This document shows, piece by piece, positions 18,525-25,626 of a DNA stretch of 64,000 nucleotides. Source of the DNA: Qipengyuania algicida. Lineage in GTDB: Bacteria > Pseudomonadota > Alphaproteobacteria > Sphingomonadales > Sphingomonadaceae. The DNA lies in contig NZ_WTYA01000003.1 of the NCBI RefSeq assembly GCF_009828025.1, forward strand, positions 228,642 to 292,641, given 5' to 3'. The notes beneath the pieces are model-generated. The model worked only from the letters and a program-made list of their open reading frames with translations, searched no databases and was not told the origin of the DNA. Made by a program: the position numbers and the translations under genes. Numbering within the stretch: position 1 is the first letter of the stretch; each line of letters opens with the position of its first letter.

Positions 18525-19595
18525 ATGACCCAGACAATTGCAGATCCCGCTCCGGCGGCCTCGCCGCTTGGCACCTTCGAGCGCTTCCTGTCGCTATGGG
18601 TGCTGGGTGCCATTCTGGCCGGCCTGGCGCTCGGGCTGGCGGCACCTGGCGCTGTCGGCGTGATGGCCGGGTTCGAATACGCCTCGGTGAACCTCGTGGT
18701 CGCGGTGCTGATCTGGGCGATGATCTTTCCCATGATGGTCGGTGTCGACTTCTCGAGCATCAGGGATATCGGCCGCAAACCCAAGGGGCTCGTCATTACC
18801 CTCGTCGTAAACTGGCTGATCAAGCCGTTCACGATGGCAGCACTGGCGGTGTTGTTCTTTGACTCCCTCTATGGCGGGCTGATGTCGCAAGGTGATGCCG
18901 ACCAGTATATCGCCGGGCTCATCATCCTCGGGGCTGCACCCTGCACCGCCATGGTGTTCGTGTGGTCGCAGCTGACCAGGGGCGATCCGTCTTACACTCT
19001 GGTGCAGGTGTCGGTGAACGACCTGGTCATGATCGTCGCCTTCGCGCCCATCGTCGCGCTGTTGCTTGGCGTTACCGATATAGTCGTCCCCTGGGAGACA
19101 CTGCTGCTCTCGGTCGTCCTGTACGTCGTAATCCCTCTAGCGGCCGGTGCGTTGACCAGACGGCAGGTGATCGCTTCGCACAAGGGCGACGAAGCCTCGG
19201 TCGATGCCTTCACCGCGCGGCTCAAGCCGTGGTCGATCGTCGGCCTGCTGGCGACGGTGGTGCTACTGTTCGCCTTCCAGGCGGAGACGATCGTTTCGAA
19301 CCCGCTGCTGATTGCCATGATAGCAATCCCGATCATCATCCAATCGTACGGGATCTTCGCCATCGCCTACGCCGCGGCCAAGGCATGGAAGGTCCCGCAT
19401 GATATCGCCGCGCCCTGCGCACTGATCGGAACTTCCAACTTCTTCGAGCTCGCGGTCGCGGTCGCGATCGGCCTGTTCGGTCTCACCAGCGGAGCCGCCC
19501 TGGCAACCGTGGTGGGCGTTCTGGTGGAGGTGCCGGTGATGCTGTCGCTGGTGGCTTTCGCCAACCGCACGCGCGACCGCTTCCCTGTTTTCTGA
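18525..19595 (+). CDS. ACR3 family arsenite efflux transporter
   Basis: Inner-membrane As(III) exporter of the bile/arsenite/riboflavin transporter superfamily, 356 residues with about ten helices. The family signature [13 protein letters not shown] carries the conserved cysteine needed for arsenite transport, and [18 protein letters not shown] is the second conserved block. No ArsA ATPase is encoded nearby, so transport should be driven by the proton-motive force. It lies 22 bases after the glutaredoxin-type arsC. Confidence 0.93.
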   Translation: MTQTIADPAPAASPLGTFERFLSLWVLGAILAGLALGLAAPGAVGVMAGFEYASVNLVVAVLIWAMIFPMMVGVDFSSIRDIGRKPKGLVITLVVNWLIKPFTMAALAVLFFDSLYGGLMSQGDADQYIAGLIILGAAPCTAMVFVWSQLTRGDPSYTLVQVSVNDLVMIVAFAPIVALLLGVTDIVVPWETLLLSVVLYVVIPLAAGALTRRQVIASHKGDEASVDAFTARLKPWSIVGLLATVVLLFAFQAETIVSNPLLIAMIAIPIIIQSYGIFAIAYAAAKAWKVPHDIAAPCALIGTSNFFELAVAVAIGLFGLTSGAALATVVGVLVEVPVMLSLVAFANRTRDRFPVF

Positions 19596-19610
19596 AAATC
19601 AAGCGAGCCC

Positions 19611-20351
19611 ATGAACCGTCTTCGAACCCTCTCCGATCCCGGCCACATTCCGGCCCTGCGCCGGGAATACATTCACGCGCGCCCGGCATCGGGTCTTGGC
19701 GACCTCGATCCGCCGCCGCGGATCCTGCTGCTTTACGGCTCCCTGCGCGAACGATCCTATTCGCGACTGGCGACCGAGGAAGCGGCGCGCCTGTTGCAAT
19801 TGTTCGGCTGCGAAACGCGAATCTTCGACCCGTCCGATCTACCAATGCCCGACCAGATTGAGAGCGACGATCATCCCGCGGTTCACGAGTTGCGCGAGCA
19901 TTCGCTGTGGTCCGAGGCGCAAGTCTGGTGCAGTCCCGAACGTCATGGCCAGATCACCGGCATCATGAAATCGCAGATCGATCACCTGCCGCTGGCCTAC
20001 AAGGGGCTGCGCCCGACCCAAGGGCGCGCGCTAGCCGTCATGCAGGTCTGCGCCGGCTCGCAGAGCTTCAACACGATCAACACGCTGCGCGTGCTCGGCC
20101 GGTGGATGCGCATGTTCACCATCCCGAACCAGTCGTCGATCGCCAAAGCCTACGAAGAGTTCGACGAAGCGGGACGGATGAAGCCCTCGAGCTATTACGA
20201 CCGCATCGTCGACGTGATGGAAGAACTGGTCCGCTTCACCGTGCTGCTACGCCCCCACGCCGCGCAACTGGTGGACCGCTATTCGGAGCGCAAGGACAAG
20301 GATCTGCCGGTAGAAACCCACGCTGACAAGGCCGGCCTCGCGGTGGATTGA
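19611..20351 (+). CDS. arsH: Organoarsenical oxidase ArsH
   Basis: NADPH-dependent flavoprotein of 246 residues that oxidises trivalent methyl- or aryl-arsenicals to less toxic pentavalent forms. The FMN phosphate loop [14 protein letters not shown] is visible near residue 40, and [21 protein letters not shown] is the second ArsH block. It closes the ars operon 15 bases after acr3. With ArsI, the operon can deal with organic as well as inorganic arsenic. It converges on the gntR gene. Confidence 0.92.
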   Translation: MNRLRTLSDPGHIPALRREYIHARPASGLGDLDPPPRILLLYGSLRERSYSRLATEEAARLLQLFGCETRIFDPSDLPMPDQIESDDHPAVHELREHSLWSEAQVWCSPERHGQITGIMKSQIDHLPLAYKGLRPTQGRALAVMQVCAGSQSFNTINTLRVLGRWMRMFTIPNQSSIAKAYEEFDEAGRMKPSSYYDRIVDVMEELVRFTVLLRPHAAQLVDRYSERKDKDLPVETHADKAGLAVD

Positions 20352-20505
20352 TAGCGACAGGACGGCCGCGGCAGATCCATTTGTGAACCGTCGTTCGACA
20401 CCTTTTGCAGCCTCATGAGAGACCGGTGAAAAATGCAATCGGCCGAAGGCGCCTCGCCATTCGAGTCATCCTGCAATGGATCCAGGCTTCGGGATCCGGC
20501 GCATA

Positions 20506-21120
20506 TCAGGTGGCTCCTCCGCCGCGCAACCTGGCCAGGCAATTTATCAATTGAGGGACGCATCCCTGGCACTGCCGGTGATAGCGCACCACCGCCAGGT
20601 GGCGGTCCGTTCGCGAACCGTGAAGGCCGGCCTCAATTTGCTTCTGGATTCCATTTGCTTCGGGAAGCACTTCTGGTTCGCAGCTTCGCAGGAAATGAAG
20701 CCGCTCGCTGATCCGATCGACAATGTCCGCGAGGACGCGATTGCCCGAACCGTTCGCCAGTAGTGAGAACGCCGCCGCAAGACGATCGGCATATTCGTTG
20801 CCTATGAACACGGGCCCGTCCTCCGTCGGCAAGCGCCAGTTTGCGGTGTTGGCCGTTTTCAGCAAGGCTGAATTGACGTCCAGAAGATCACGCAATCGTT
20901 GTTCGGTTAGAGGCGGCACCCGAAAACCTTCACCGGGCGTCAGATCGACCAGGCCCTCCCCGACGAGCTGATTGAGACTGTCGCGTACCGGCGTCATGCT
21001 GACCCCGAAGTCTTCGGCGAGGCGCATGGCCTCGAGTTTCGCACCGCCTGGCCACAAACCTTCCATCAGCGCACGCTTGAGACGGCGGTAGGTCGGTTCG
21101 AGAACATGGGCCGGGCTCAT
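20506..21120 (-). CDS. GntR family transcriptional regulator
   Basis: FadR/GntR-type DNA-binding protein, 204 residues. The winged helix is at the N-terminus (YRRLKRALMEGLWPGGAKL, then MRLAEDFGVSMTPVRDSLNQLVGEGLV). The remainder is helical and shorter than a full FCD ligand domain; the last 30 residues (CVPQLINCLARLRGG) look less conserved, so the ligand domain may be reduced. It is the last gene of the luxR-luxI-phyH-gntR series, starting within the phyH stop (ATGA). GntR regulators are also reported beside lasso peptide clusters, so it might act on that locus instead. Confidence 0.83.
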   Translation of the reverse strand: MSPAHVLEPTYRRLKRALMEGLWPGGAKLEAMRLAEDFGVSMTPVRDSLNQLVGEGLVDLTPGEGFRVPPLTEQRLRDLLDVNSALLKTANTANWRLPTEDGPVFIGNEYADRLAAAFSLLANGSGNRVLADIVDRISERLHFLRSCEPEVLPEANGIQKQIEAGLHGSRTDRHLAVVRYHRQCQGCVPQLINCLARLRGGGAT

Positions 21121-21983
21121 GGTTGGCTGCGTTGCGCCTCGGCAAAGTCGCGTACGGCGGCTTGCTGGTCGGGCCGAAGCGCATCGGTCGCTTGCGGGTA
21201 TTCAGGCGTATCGCCGCGGAGAAGTATCGAAGGGCACTGTCCCTCGTAGTTGCCGAGATTGGGGCGGTGCTGGGTATATCCGGCAAGCTCGGCCAGTTCG
21301 GGCGAAAACCGGCGTGCTACCTCCGGAGGATAGGCGAGCCAGTTGTTCTCGTACGGCTTCAGCCAGCCCAGGCTGTACCCGATGACGACGCCGCGCCGGG
21401 CCGCATCGGTGCGGTTGGGACCGGCGCCGTGCACGGTCGAACCGAGAAAGCAGATGGCATCGCCAGGTCGGGCCTCGGCGACGACCGGTGCACCGAGCTG
21501 CCCGAGGTCCTCGACGACGGCCTTGTGACTGCCTGGATAGATGCGCGTCGCGCCGTTCATCGCCGTGAAGTCCGTCAGCGGCCAGATGACGTTGAGGAGA
21601 TACTCGTGCTCACCTTTGTGCGCAGGCCACATGTCATCGTCACGATGCGGGAATTGCTCGATCTCGCCAGGATGGATTGCGATCGCCTGTGCGACATTGA
21701 GCTGTATGCGCTCGCATGCGCTGCCGAGAATCGCCCGGGCCAGTTCGAGGACGAGGGGTTGCAGCGCGAGGTCCGCGGCACGGCGCGACCTGCGCAGCAG
21801 GCTCCCGAAGCGCTTGGTGCGGTAACCGTAGAAATCGCCATTGCCCAACGGCGCTGCATCGAAAGCTGGGGCAAGGTCCGTATCGAGTGCCGCGACGCTT
21901 TCGCGGGGCAAGAGATCACGAATGATGCAATAGCCGTCCGTCTCCAGCTGGTCGAGCCAGCGCGAGGCCGCCGCGCCGCTCAC
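21117..21983 (-). CDS. Phytanoyl-CoA dioxygenase family protein
   Basis: Predicted Fe(II)/2-oxoglutarate-dependent oxygenase, 288 residues. The iron ligands appear as HRD in FPHRDDDMW and the distal His in GSTVHGAGPNRTD, with Arg in AARRGVVIGYS suited to 2-oxoglutarate binding. The GTG at 21983 overlaps the luxI stop (GTGA) and has GGAGG 8 bases upstream; an upstream extension of the frame is unrelated sequence. A phyH gene next to luxI/luxR is, to my knowledge, a recurring sphingomonad arrangement. Its substrate, possibly the signal or an acyl precursor, is unknown. Confidence 0.85.
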   Translation of the reverse strand: MSGAAASRWLDQLETDGYCIIRDLLPRESVAALDTDLAPAFDAAPLGNGDFYGYRTKRFGSLLRRSRRAADLALQPLVLELARAILGSACERIQLNVAQAIAIHPGEIEQFPHRDDDMWPAHKGEHEYLLNVIWPLTDFTAMNGATRIYPGSHKAVVEDLGQLGAPVVAEARPGDAICFLGSTVHGAGPNRTDAARRGVVIGYSLGWLKPYENNWLAYPPEVARRFSPELAELAGYTQHRPNLGNYEGQCPSILLRGDTPEYPQATDALRPDQQAAVRDFAEAQRSQP

Positions 21984-22606
21984 GACGCCACCTCCAGCGA
22001 TGCGCCGCCACAGTGATGAGAACCGGCGCGATAAATCCCGTTGCGCGCGAGATCGGAGGGTGTCGTGCGATCGATGGCGATCTCGAATGCGACCAGGCAC
22101 TCACCGGCCACATTCAACTCGGGTCCCAGCGAGCGGCATTGCCAGCCGAATTCGGCGATCTGGCGATGCCAGCCCGGCGGGGCGACAGCCGTGTAGCCCG
22201 AAAGTCCCGTCGCGAGCGCATGATCGACCAGCGCGGTGACCAACTGGTTGCGCACTTCCCTTCGCTCGGAACGCGAAAGCGTCGGTTCGATGCAGAACCG
22301 GGTGATCTCCTTCAGGTCCGACCGCGCGGGAACCGGACCATCGCAAAGACAGGAGAATAAATCCCCGAGAATATGCGGGCGATCGGTTCGCAGCAGACGC
22401 GCCGACGCCCGGTGGCCGTTCTCGTCGTCGGTGAGGATCAGATAGTCAGCATCGGGCGTGTCGAACTGATCGAGCTCGTAGGTGTCCGCCAGGACCGGAA
22501 CATCCCATTTGAGAATATCCACGAACACGCGCTTGCGGGCTTCGAACATGGCGCGAAACACGGCATCGGGAGGACACGATCCACTGGTTTCCGGGAACGT
22601 CTGCAT
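21980..22606 (-). CDS. LuxI-type acyl-homoserine lactone synthase
   Basis: Makes an N-acyl-homoserine lactone from SAM and an acyl donor. The 208-residue protein shows the LuxI pattern: RKRVFVD with KWDV, ELDQFD for the two acidic residues, the SARLL arginine, LFSC and EITRFC. The ATG at 22606 (MQTFPETSG) is preferred to a TTG eight codons upstream because of AGGTGG just before it. It lies 94 bases after luxR, in the same direction, and overlaps phyH. Acyl-chain length cannot be predicted here. Confidence 0.9.
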   Translation of the reverse strand: MQTFPETSGSCPPDAVFRAMFEARKRVFVDILKWDVPVLADTYELDQFDTPDADYLILTDDENGHRASARLLRTDRPHILGDLFSCLCDGPVPARSDLKEITRFCIEPTLSRSERREVRNQLVTALVDHALATGLSGYTAVAPPGWHRQIAEFGWQCRSLGPELNVAGECLVAFEIAIDRTTPSDLARNGIYRAGSHHCGGASLEVAS

Positions 22607-22610
22607 GATA

Positions 22611-22638
22611 GCCACCTGACAGCTGAACAAGTGGTGGC
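22611..22638 (-). promoter_or_regulatory. Hairpin covering the luxI ribosome-binding site
   Basis: On the luxI mRNA, GCCACC (22638-22633) can pair with GGTGGC (22616-22611), giving a 6-bp GC-rich stem around a 16-base loop. The right arm contains the AGGTGG Shine-Dalgarno sequence, so folding would block luxI translation. An imperfect ACCTG-N9-CAAGT dyad inside it (22614-22632) faintly resembles a lux box but sits too close to the start for classical activation. Confidence 0.4.
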
Positions 22639-22700
22639 AACTGAGCAGACGCGCGCGGACGCCAAAATCCCAAGAACTGGGGATGGGCCATTCGGGCCTT

Positions 22701-23489
22701 CTAGGCCCTTTCGCCTCTTGTCACCGCTGGCGGGCCCCCGCGCCTATCACGCCATCGAATGATGTCGGAAAAGCCGATCAGGCCATCGAACAGCGCAGCG
22801 ACGATCAACGATTGCTTGCAGTGCACCTGGTAGCGTTCCCGCGCCGCCTTGAGATGCTGGATGACGGTTTCGGTCCCGATTCCCAGGATCGTCGCGGTTT
22901 CGGAAGCCGTCTTTCCTCGCGCCACCCACAGGACGCATTCGCGTTGCCGGTCGCTGAGTATCGGCACGGTGTCCTCGCGGCGCGACGCATCCAGCCCGAG
23001 CGCGCAGGTCAGGGCCAGCGTCCCCACGATCTCGGCGACCGCGAGCCGGCATTGCGGCAACTTGCGATCGGGGCAGACCGCAAAAGTGCAGGTGCCACGC
23101 GCGAGGCCCGGCAAATGGCGCGGCACGGTGTATCCATCACCGATTCCGCACTCCCGGCCAACCGCCAGCATCTGGCGATCACCCCGTGTCAGCGGGATCA
23201 ACTCCTCCATGGTGCCCCAGGCAAAACCGATGAAACTCTTGTCGCAGGCTCGGCGCACCGGGTCCTGGCCGGCCAGATCGAAGCCGAGGTAGACCTTGGC
23301 CCATTCATCCGGATAGTCGTGAAGCAGGAGGCCGGGCGCCTCGCACGACCCGGAGCGCAGCTCGAGCGAAAGCGCGAAATGATCGAACCCCAGACGGCGG
23401 GAGACCAGCGCGAGCGACCGGTCTAAATCGGTGTCCGTGCGCACATTGATTAGTTCGGAAGCGAATTCCTCCGCGAAATGAGCATACAT
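22701..23489 (-). CDS. LuxR family autoinducer-binding regulator
   Basis: Quorum-sensing receptor of 262 residues, first gene of the operon. The autoinducer-binding domain keeps the family-invariant residues: W and Y in DEWAKVYLGFDLAGQDP, the DP pair, W in GFAWGT and G in GIGDGYTVP. The C-terminal LuxR helix-turn-helix reads LSDRQRECVLWVARGKTASE followed by TVIQHLKAARERY. The frame is open far upstream but only MYAHFAEEF onward resembles the family. With LuxI next door it should form a complete signal circuit. Confidence 0.88.
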   Translation of the reverse strand: MYAHFAEEFASELINVRTDTDLDRSLALVSRRLGFDHFALSLELRSGSCEAPGLLLHDYPDEWAKVYLGFDLAGQDPVRRACDKSFIGFAWGTMEELIPLTRGDRQMLAVGRECGIGDGYTVPRHLPGLARGTCTFAVCPDRKLPQCRLAVAEIVGTLALTCALGLDASRREDTVPILSDRQRECVLWVARGKTASETATILGIGTETVIQHLKAARERYQVHCKQSLIVAALFDGLIGFSDIIRWRDRRGGPPAVTRGERA

Positions 23490-23716
23490 AGTCCCGTCCG
23501 ACCCGCGGGGGCGCAATCCAACGCGCCGCCGCCCGATCGCCTGCTGGATGCCGCGCCGAAGGTTCCATGCCCCCGGCAACGGCTGCTGCTGTCGCGCCCC
23601 CCCCTGAAGGTTCCGCTTTTGGCGACGCCGAACGATAGGCCCGGCGAGAAGATCATAACGTGTTGCTTGCATTTGAAAAGCCACGGGAAGTGTACCTCGT
23701 CCAGCCACGAGAACCG

Positions 23717-24542
23717 TCAGCGCAGCTTGTCGCCGGTATCGCGGCCACCGCTGTGTCGATCGCCCAAAACGGGGCGCATGGAACCCCTCAGGAGATCGCG
23801 ATAGCCGGTCGCCATCATGCGCCGCGCCTCGGCAATCAGGCGCTGGGCCTGGCGCCGATGCGAGGATGTCTTCCATTCGATCGCGCGCTCGTGCTCGAGG
23901 CCGGAACACATCAGATCGCGCACGATGTGCCGAACCGTTGGTGGTTCGCTGGAAGGCTGCTGCATCCGGTCGAGGATCGCGAGCAGGAGAGACAGGCGGT
24001 GTCTCTGGTACGCGGTGGGCCTCAGCGCCGTGCGCGAACCGACAGCCTGCCGACTTCCGGGATCGTGAAACGCGCCGAGCGCGGCAAGACGGACGGGGAG
24101 CGAGCCATCTCCCGGGACGAAATAGCCGTCACGTTTGGGCGTATGCAAAATCAGGAGACGGTGCCGCGCTCGCGTGCCCGCCAGCACCATGTGGCGCCCC
24201 GCTTCGGTCTCGGCTTCGACCATTATCGTTCGCGCAGTAAGCGCGGTCTCGAAGCCCATTTCACGCGTCCCTGAGTGTTCGACCAGGATGACACTGGGAT
24301 TGTGGTCGGCGCGCCAAAACGCCGGGCAGACATCGGCTTCCCGGCCGGGATCGACGAGAAAATTCGAGGCCCCACGAACGCGCACATCGCCTTGCGGCGA
24401 GGGATTGCGTCGCGCCGTTATTCCCGCTGTGGAAGCGGACGAACTGGGCGCGATACTCCGGATTGCGCCGCAGGAATTCCTGCGCGAAATCCGAATAATC
24501 GAAACCCTCATAGCGGCATTGCCACTGAGATGTGCGGACCAT
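23717..24542 (-). pseudogene. DUF6499/DUF2285-type regulator, single-base frameshift
   Basis: The N-terminal half (MVRTSQWQCRYEGFDYSD, FLRRNPEYRAQF, RSWGLEF) and the C-terminal half (LVDPGREADVCPAFWRADHN onward, with WKTSSHRRQAQRLIAEARRM) are in different frames. Removing one base from the AAAA run at 24359-24362 (TTTT on the coding strand) restores the continuous family pattern WGLEF-LVDPG. The DUF2285 domain, near 23760-24100 in the shifted frame, is common in sphingomonad ICEs and is thought to be regulatory. A sequencing error in the homopolymer is possible; otherwise it is a recent pseudogene. Confidence 0.75.
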
Positions 24543-24933
24543 GGAGCCCCTCCTTTCAAGGGTCTGGCTACCGCAACGGTTCGACCCGCAGCATTCTCAT
24601 CTGCGGGCAGGAGCCTCCCCAGAACTTGTAATGCCGGCGCGAGAGCTCGGATCACTCCGGACCATAGGCCCGCAAGAGGAAAACATCGGGTATGGAGGAG
24701 AGGCGACTTGCATGACCCATTGCGATTGGGCACGATTGGCTGGCGCGCCCCGAATTGCTGGCAACGGACGCGTGGATAGTTCCGCCAGACATCATGCACG
24801 CCGGTCCGGTCGCGGCCCGGCGGCCGATCCGGTCAAGGGACGTTGCTACGTCCCGAACGGCGGCACAGCCCTGGACTCCGCATCCGGCTCACGCTGACGA
24901 GCCCGCAGATGCGGTCGCCTGCTCCCGCTGAGC
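24543..24933. other. Non-coding gap between divergent genes
   Basis: The 391 bases between the start of the frameshifted DUF2285 gene and the ECF sigma gene contain no protein-like frame that I can support. Both flanking genes point away, so promoters for each must lie here, but no -35/-10 pair stands out. Confidence 0.5.
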
Positions 24934-25515
24934 ATGACCGATCTTGCTGCCGGAACCCGGCACCACGCTTCTCAATCCCGTTCCTCGTCGTCATCGCCAG
25001 GCACCCGGTCGTCGCTTCCGCGCGACCACGTGCTCGAGGCGCTGTTCCGGAACGAACGGGCCGGGGTGCTTGCCTACCTGAAACGCAAGGTCGGTCCCGA
25101 ACACGCCAGCGATCTTGCGCAGGAAGTCTTCGTGCGCGCGGCAGGCAGCGCGCAACTGCAGGACCTGCGCAACCCGGGTGGCTTTCTGCGATGTATCGCG
25201 AAGAACCTGGTAATCGATTTCGATCGGAGGCGCCGCCGCCGGATCGTGACCCTGCCGTTCACCGACAATGTCGATGGCGCCAGTCTCGCGTGCCAGGATG
25301 AGGGCTTGCACGCGGTGGAGACCAAACAGCTGGTCGAGGCAGCGCTGGCGGAACTGCCGGCGAGGACAGCGCGGGTGTTCGTGATGAGCCGCTTCGAGGA
25401 GAAGACCTACCGGGAGATCCATCTCGAGCTCGGTGTCGGGAAATCGACGGTCGAATACCACATGACGAAAGCTCTCGCCCACCTGCGCCGTGAGCTCGCC
25501 GACGAGAGCTTCTGA
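24934..25515 (+). CDS. ECF family sigma factor, FecI-like
   Basis: Sigma-70 family extracytoplasmic-function factor of 193 residues. Region 2 is visible as VLAYLKRKVGPEHASDLAQEVFVRA and NPGGFLRCIAKNLVIDFDRRRRR; region 4 as LPARTARVFVMSRFEEKTY with ELGVGKSTVEYHMTKAL. It opens the rightward lasso-associated operon and is expected to drive the TonB receptor and isopeptidase. No FecR anti-sigma gene follows, and the receptor has no signalling domain, so activation differs from the classical Fec circuit. Confidence 0.88.
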   Translation: MTDLAAGTRHHASQSRSSSSSPGTRSSLPRDHVLEALFRNERAGVLAYLKRKVGPEHASDLAQEVFVRAAGSAQLQDLRNPGGFLRCIAKNLVIDFDRRRRRRIVTLPFTDNVDGASLACQDEGLHAVETKQLVEAALAELPARTARVFVMSRFEEKTYREIHLELGVGKSTVEYHMTKALAHLRRELADESF

Positions 25516-25540
25516 GGCCCGACCCGAATTAATTTCGTGT

Positions 25541-25570
25541 GAAACTAGGGTGCCAGCCCATCCGTGCGTC
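25541..25570 (+). promoter_or_regulatory. Possible ECF-type promoter before the TonB receptor
   Basis: GAAAC at 25541-25545 and CGTGCGTC at 25563-25570 are 17 bases apart, resembling an ECF -35 (AAC-type) and -10 (CGTC-type) pair, about 60 bases before the receptor start. It could be the target of the adjacent sigma factor. The match is short and may be chance. Confidence 0.35.
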
Positions 25571-25626
25571 AACCCCTGCAACGGCGAAGCCAGAACGGCA
25601 CGCCGGGATCGAACAGGGAGATCAGG

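Noticed and set aside
22614..22632. ACCTG-N9-CAAGT as a classical lux box for luxI
   Set aside because: Only half-sites match, spacing is one base short, and the site overlaps the ribosome-binding site, which is wrong for activation. Reported as a hairpin instead.
24355..24365. Programmed ribosomal frameshifting in the DUF2285 gene
   Set aside because: The run is only four bases, there is no slippery heptamer with downstream structure, and family members are normally encoded in one frame; a plain indel or read error is simpler.
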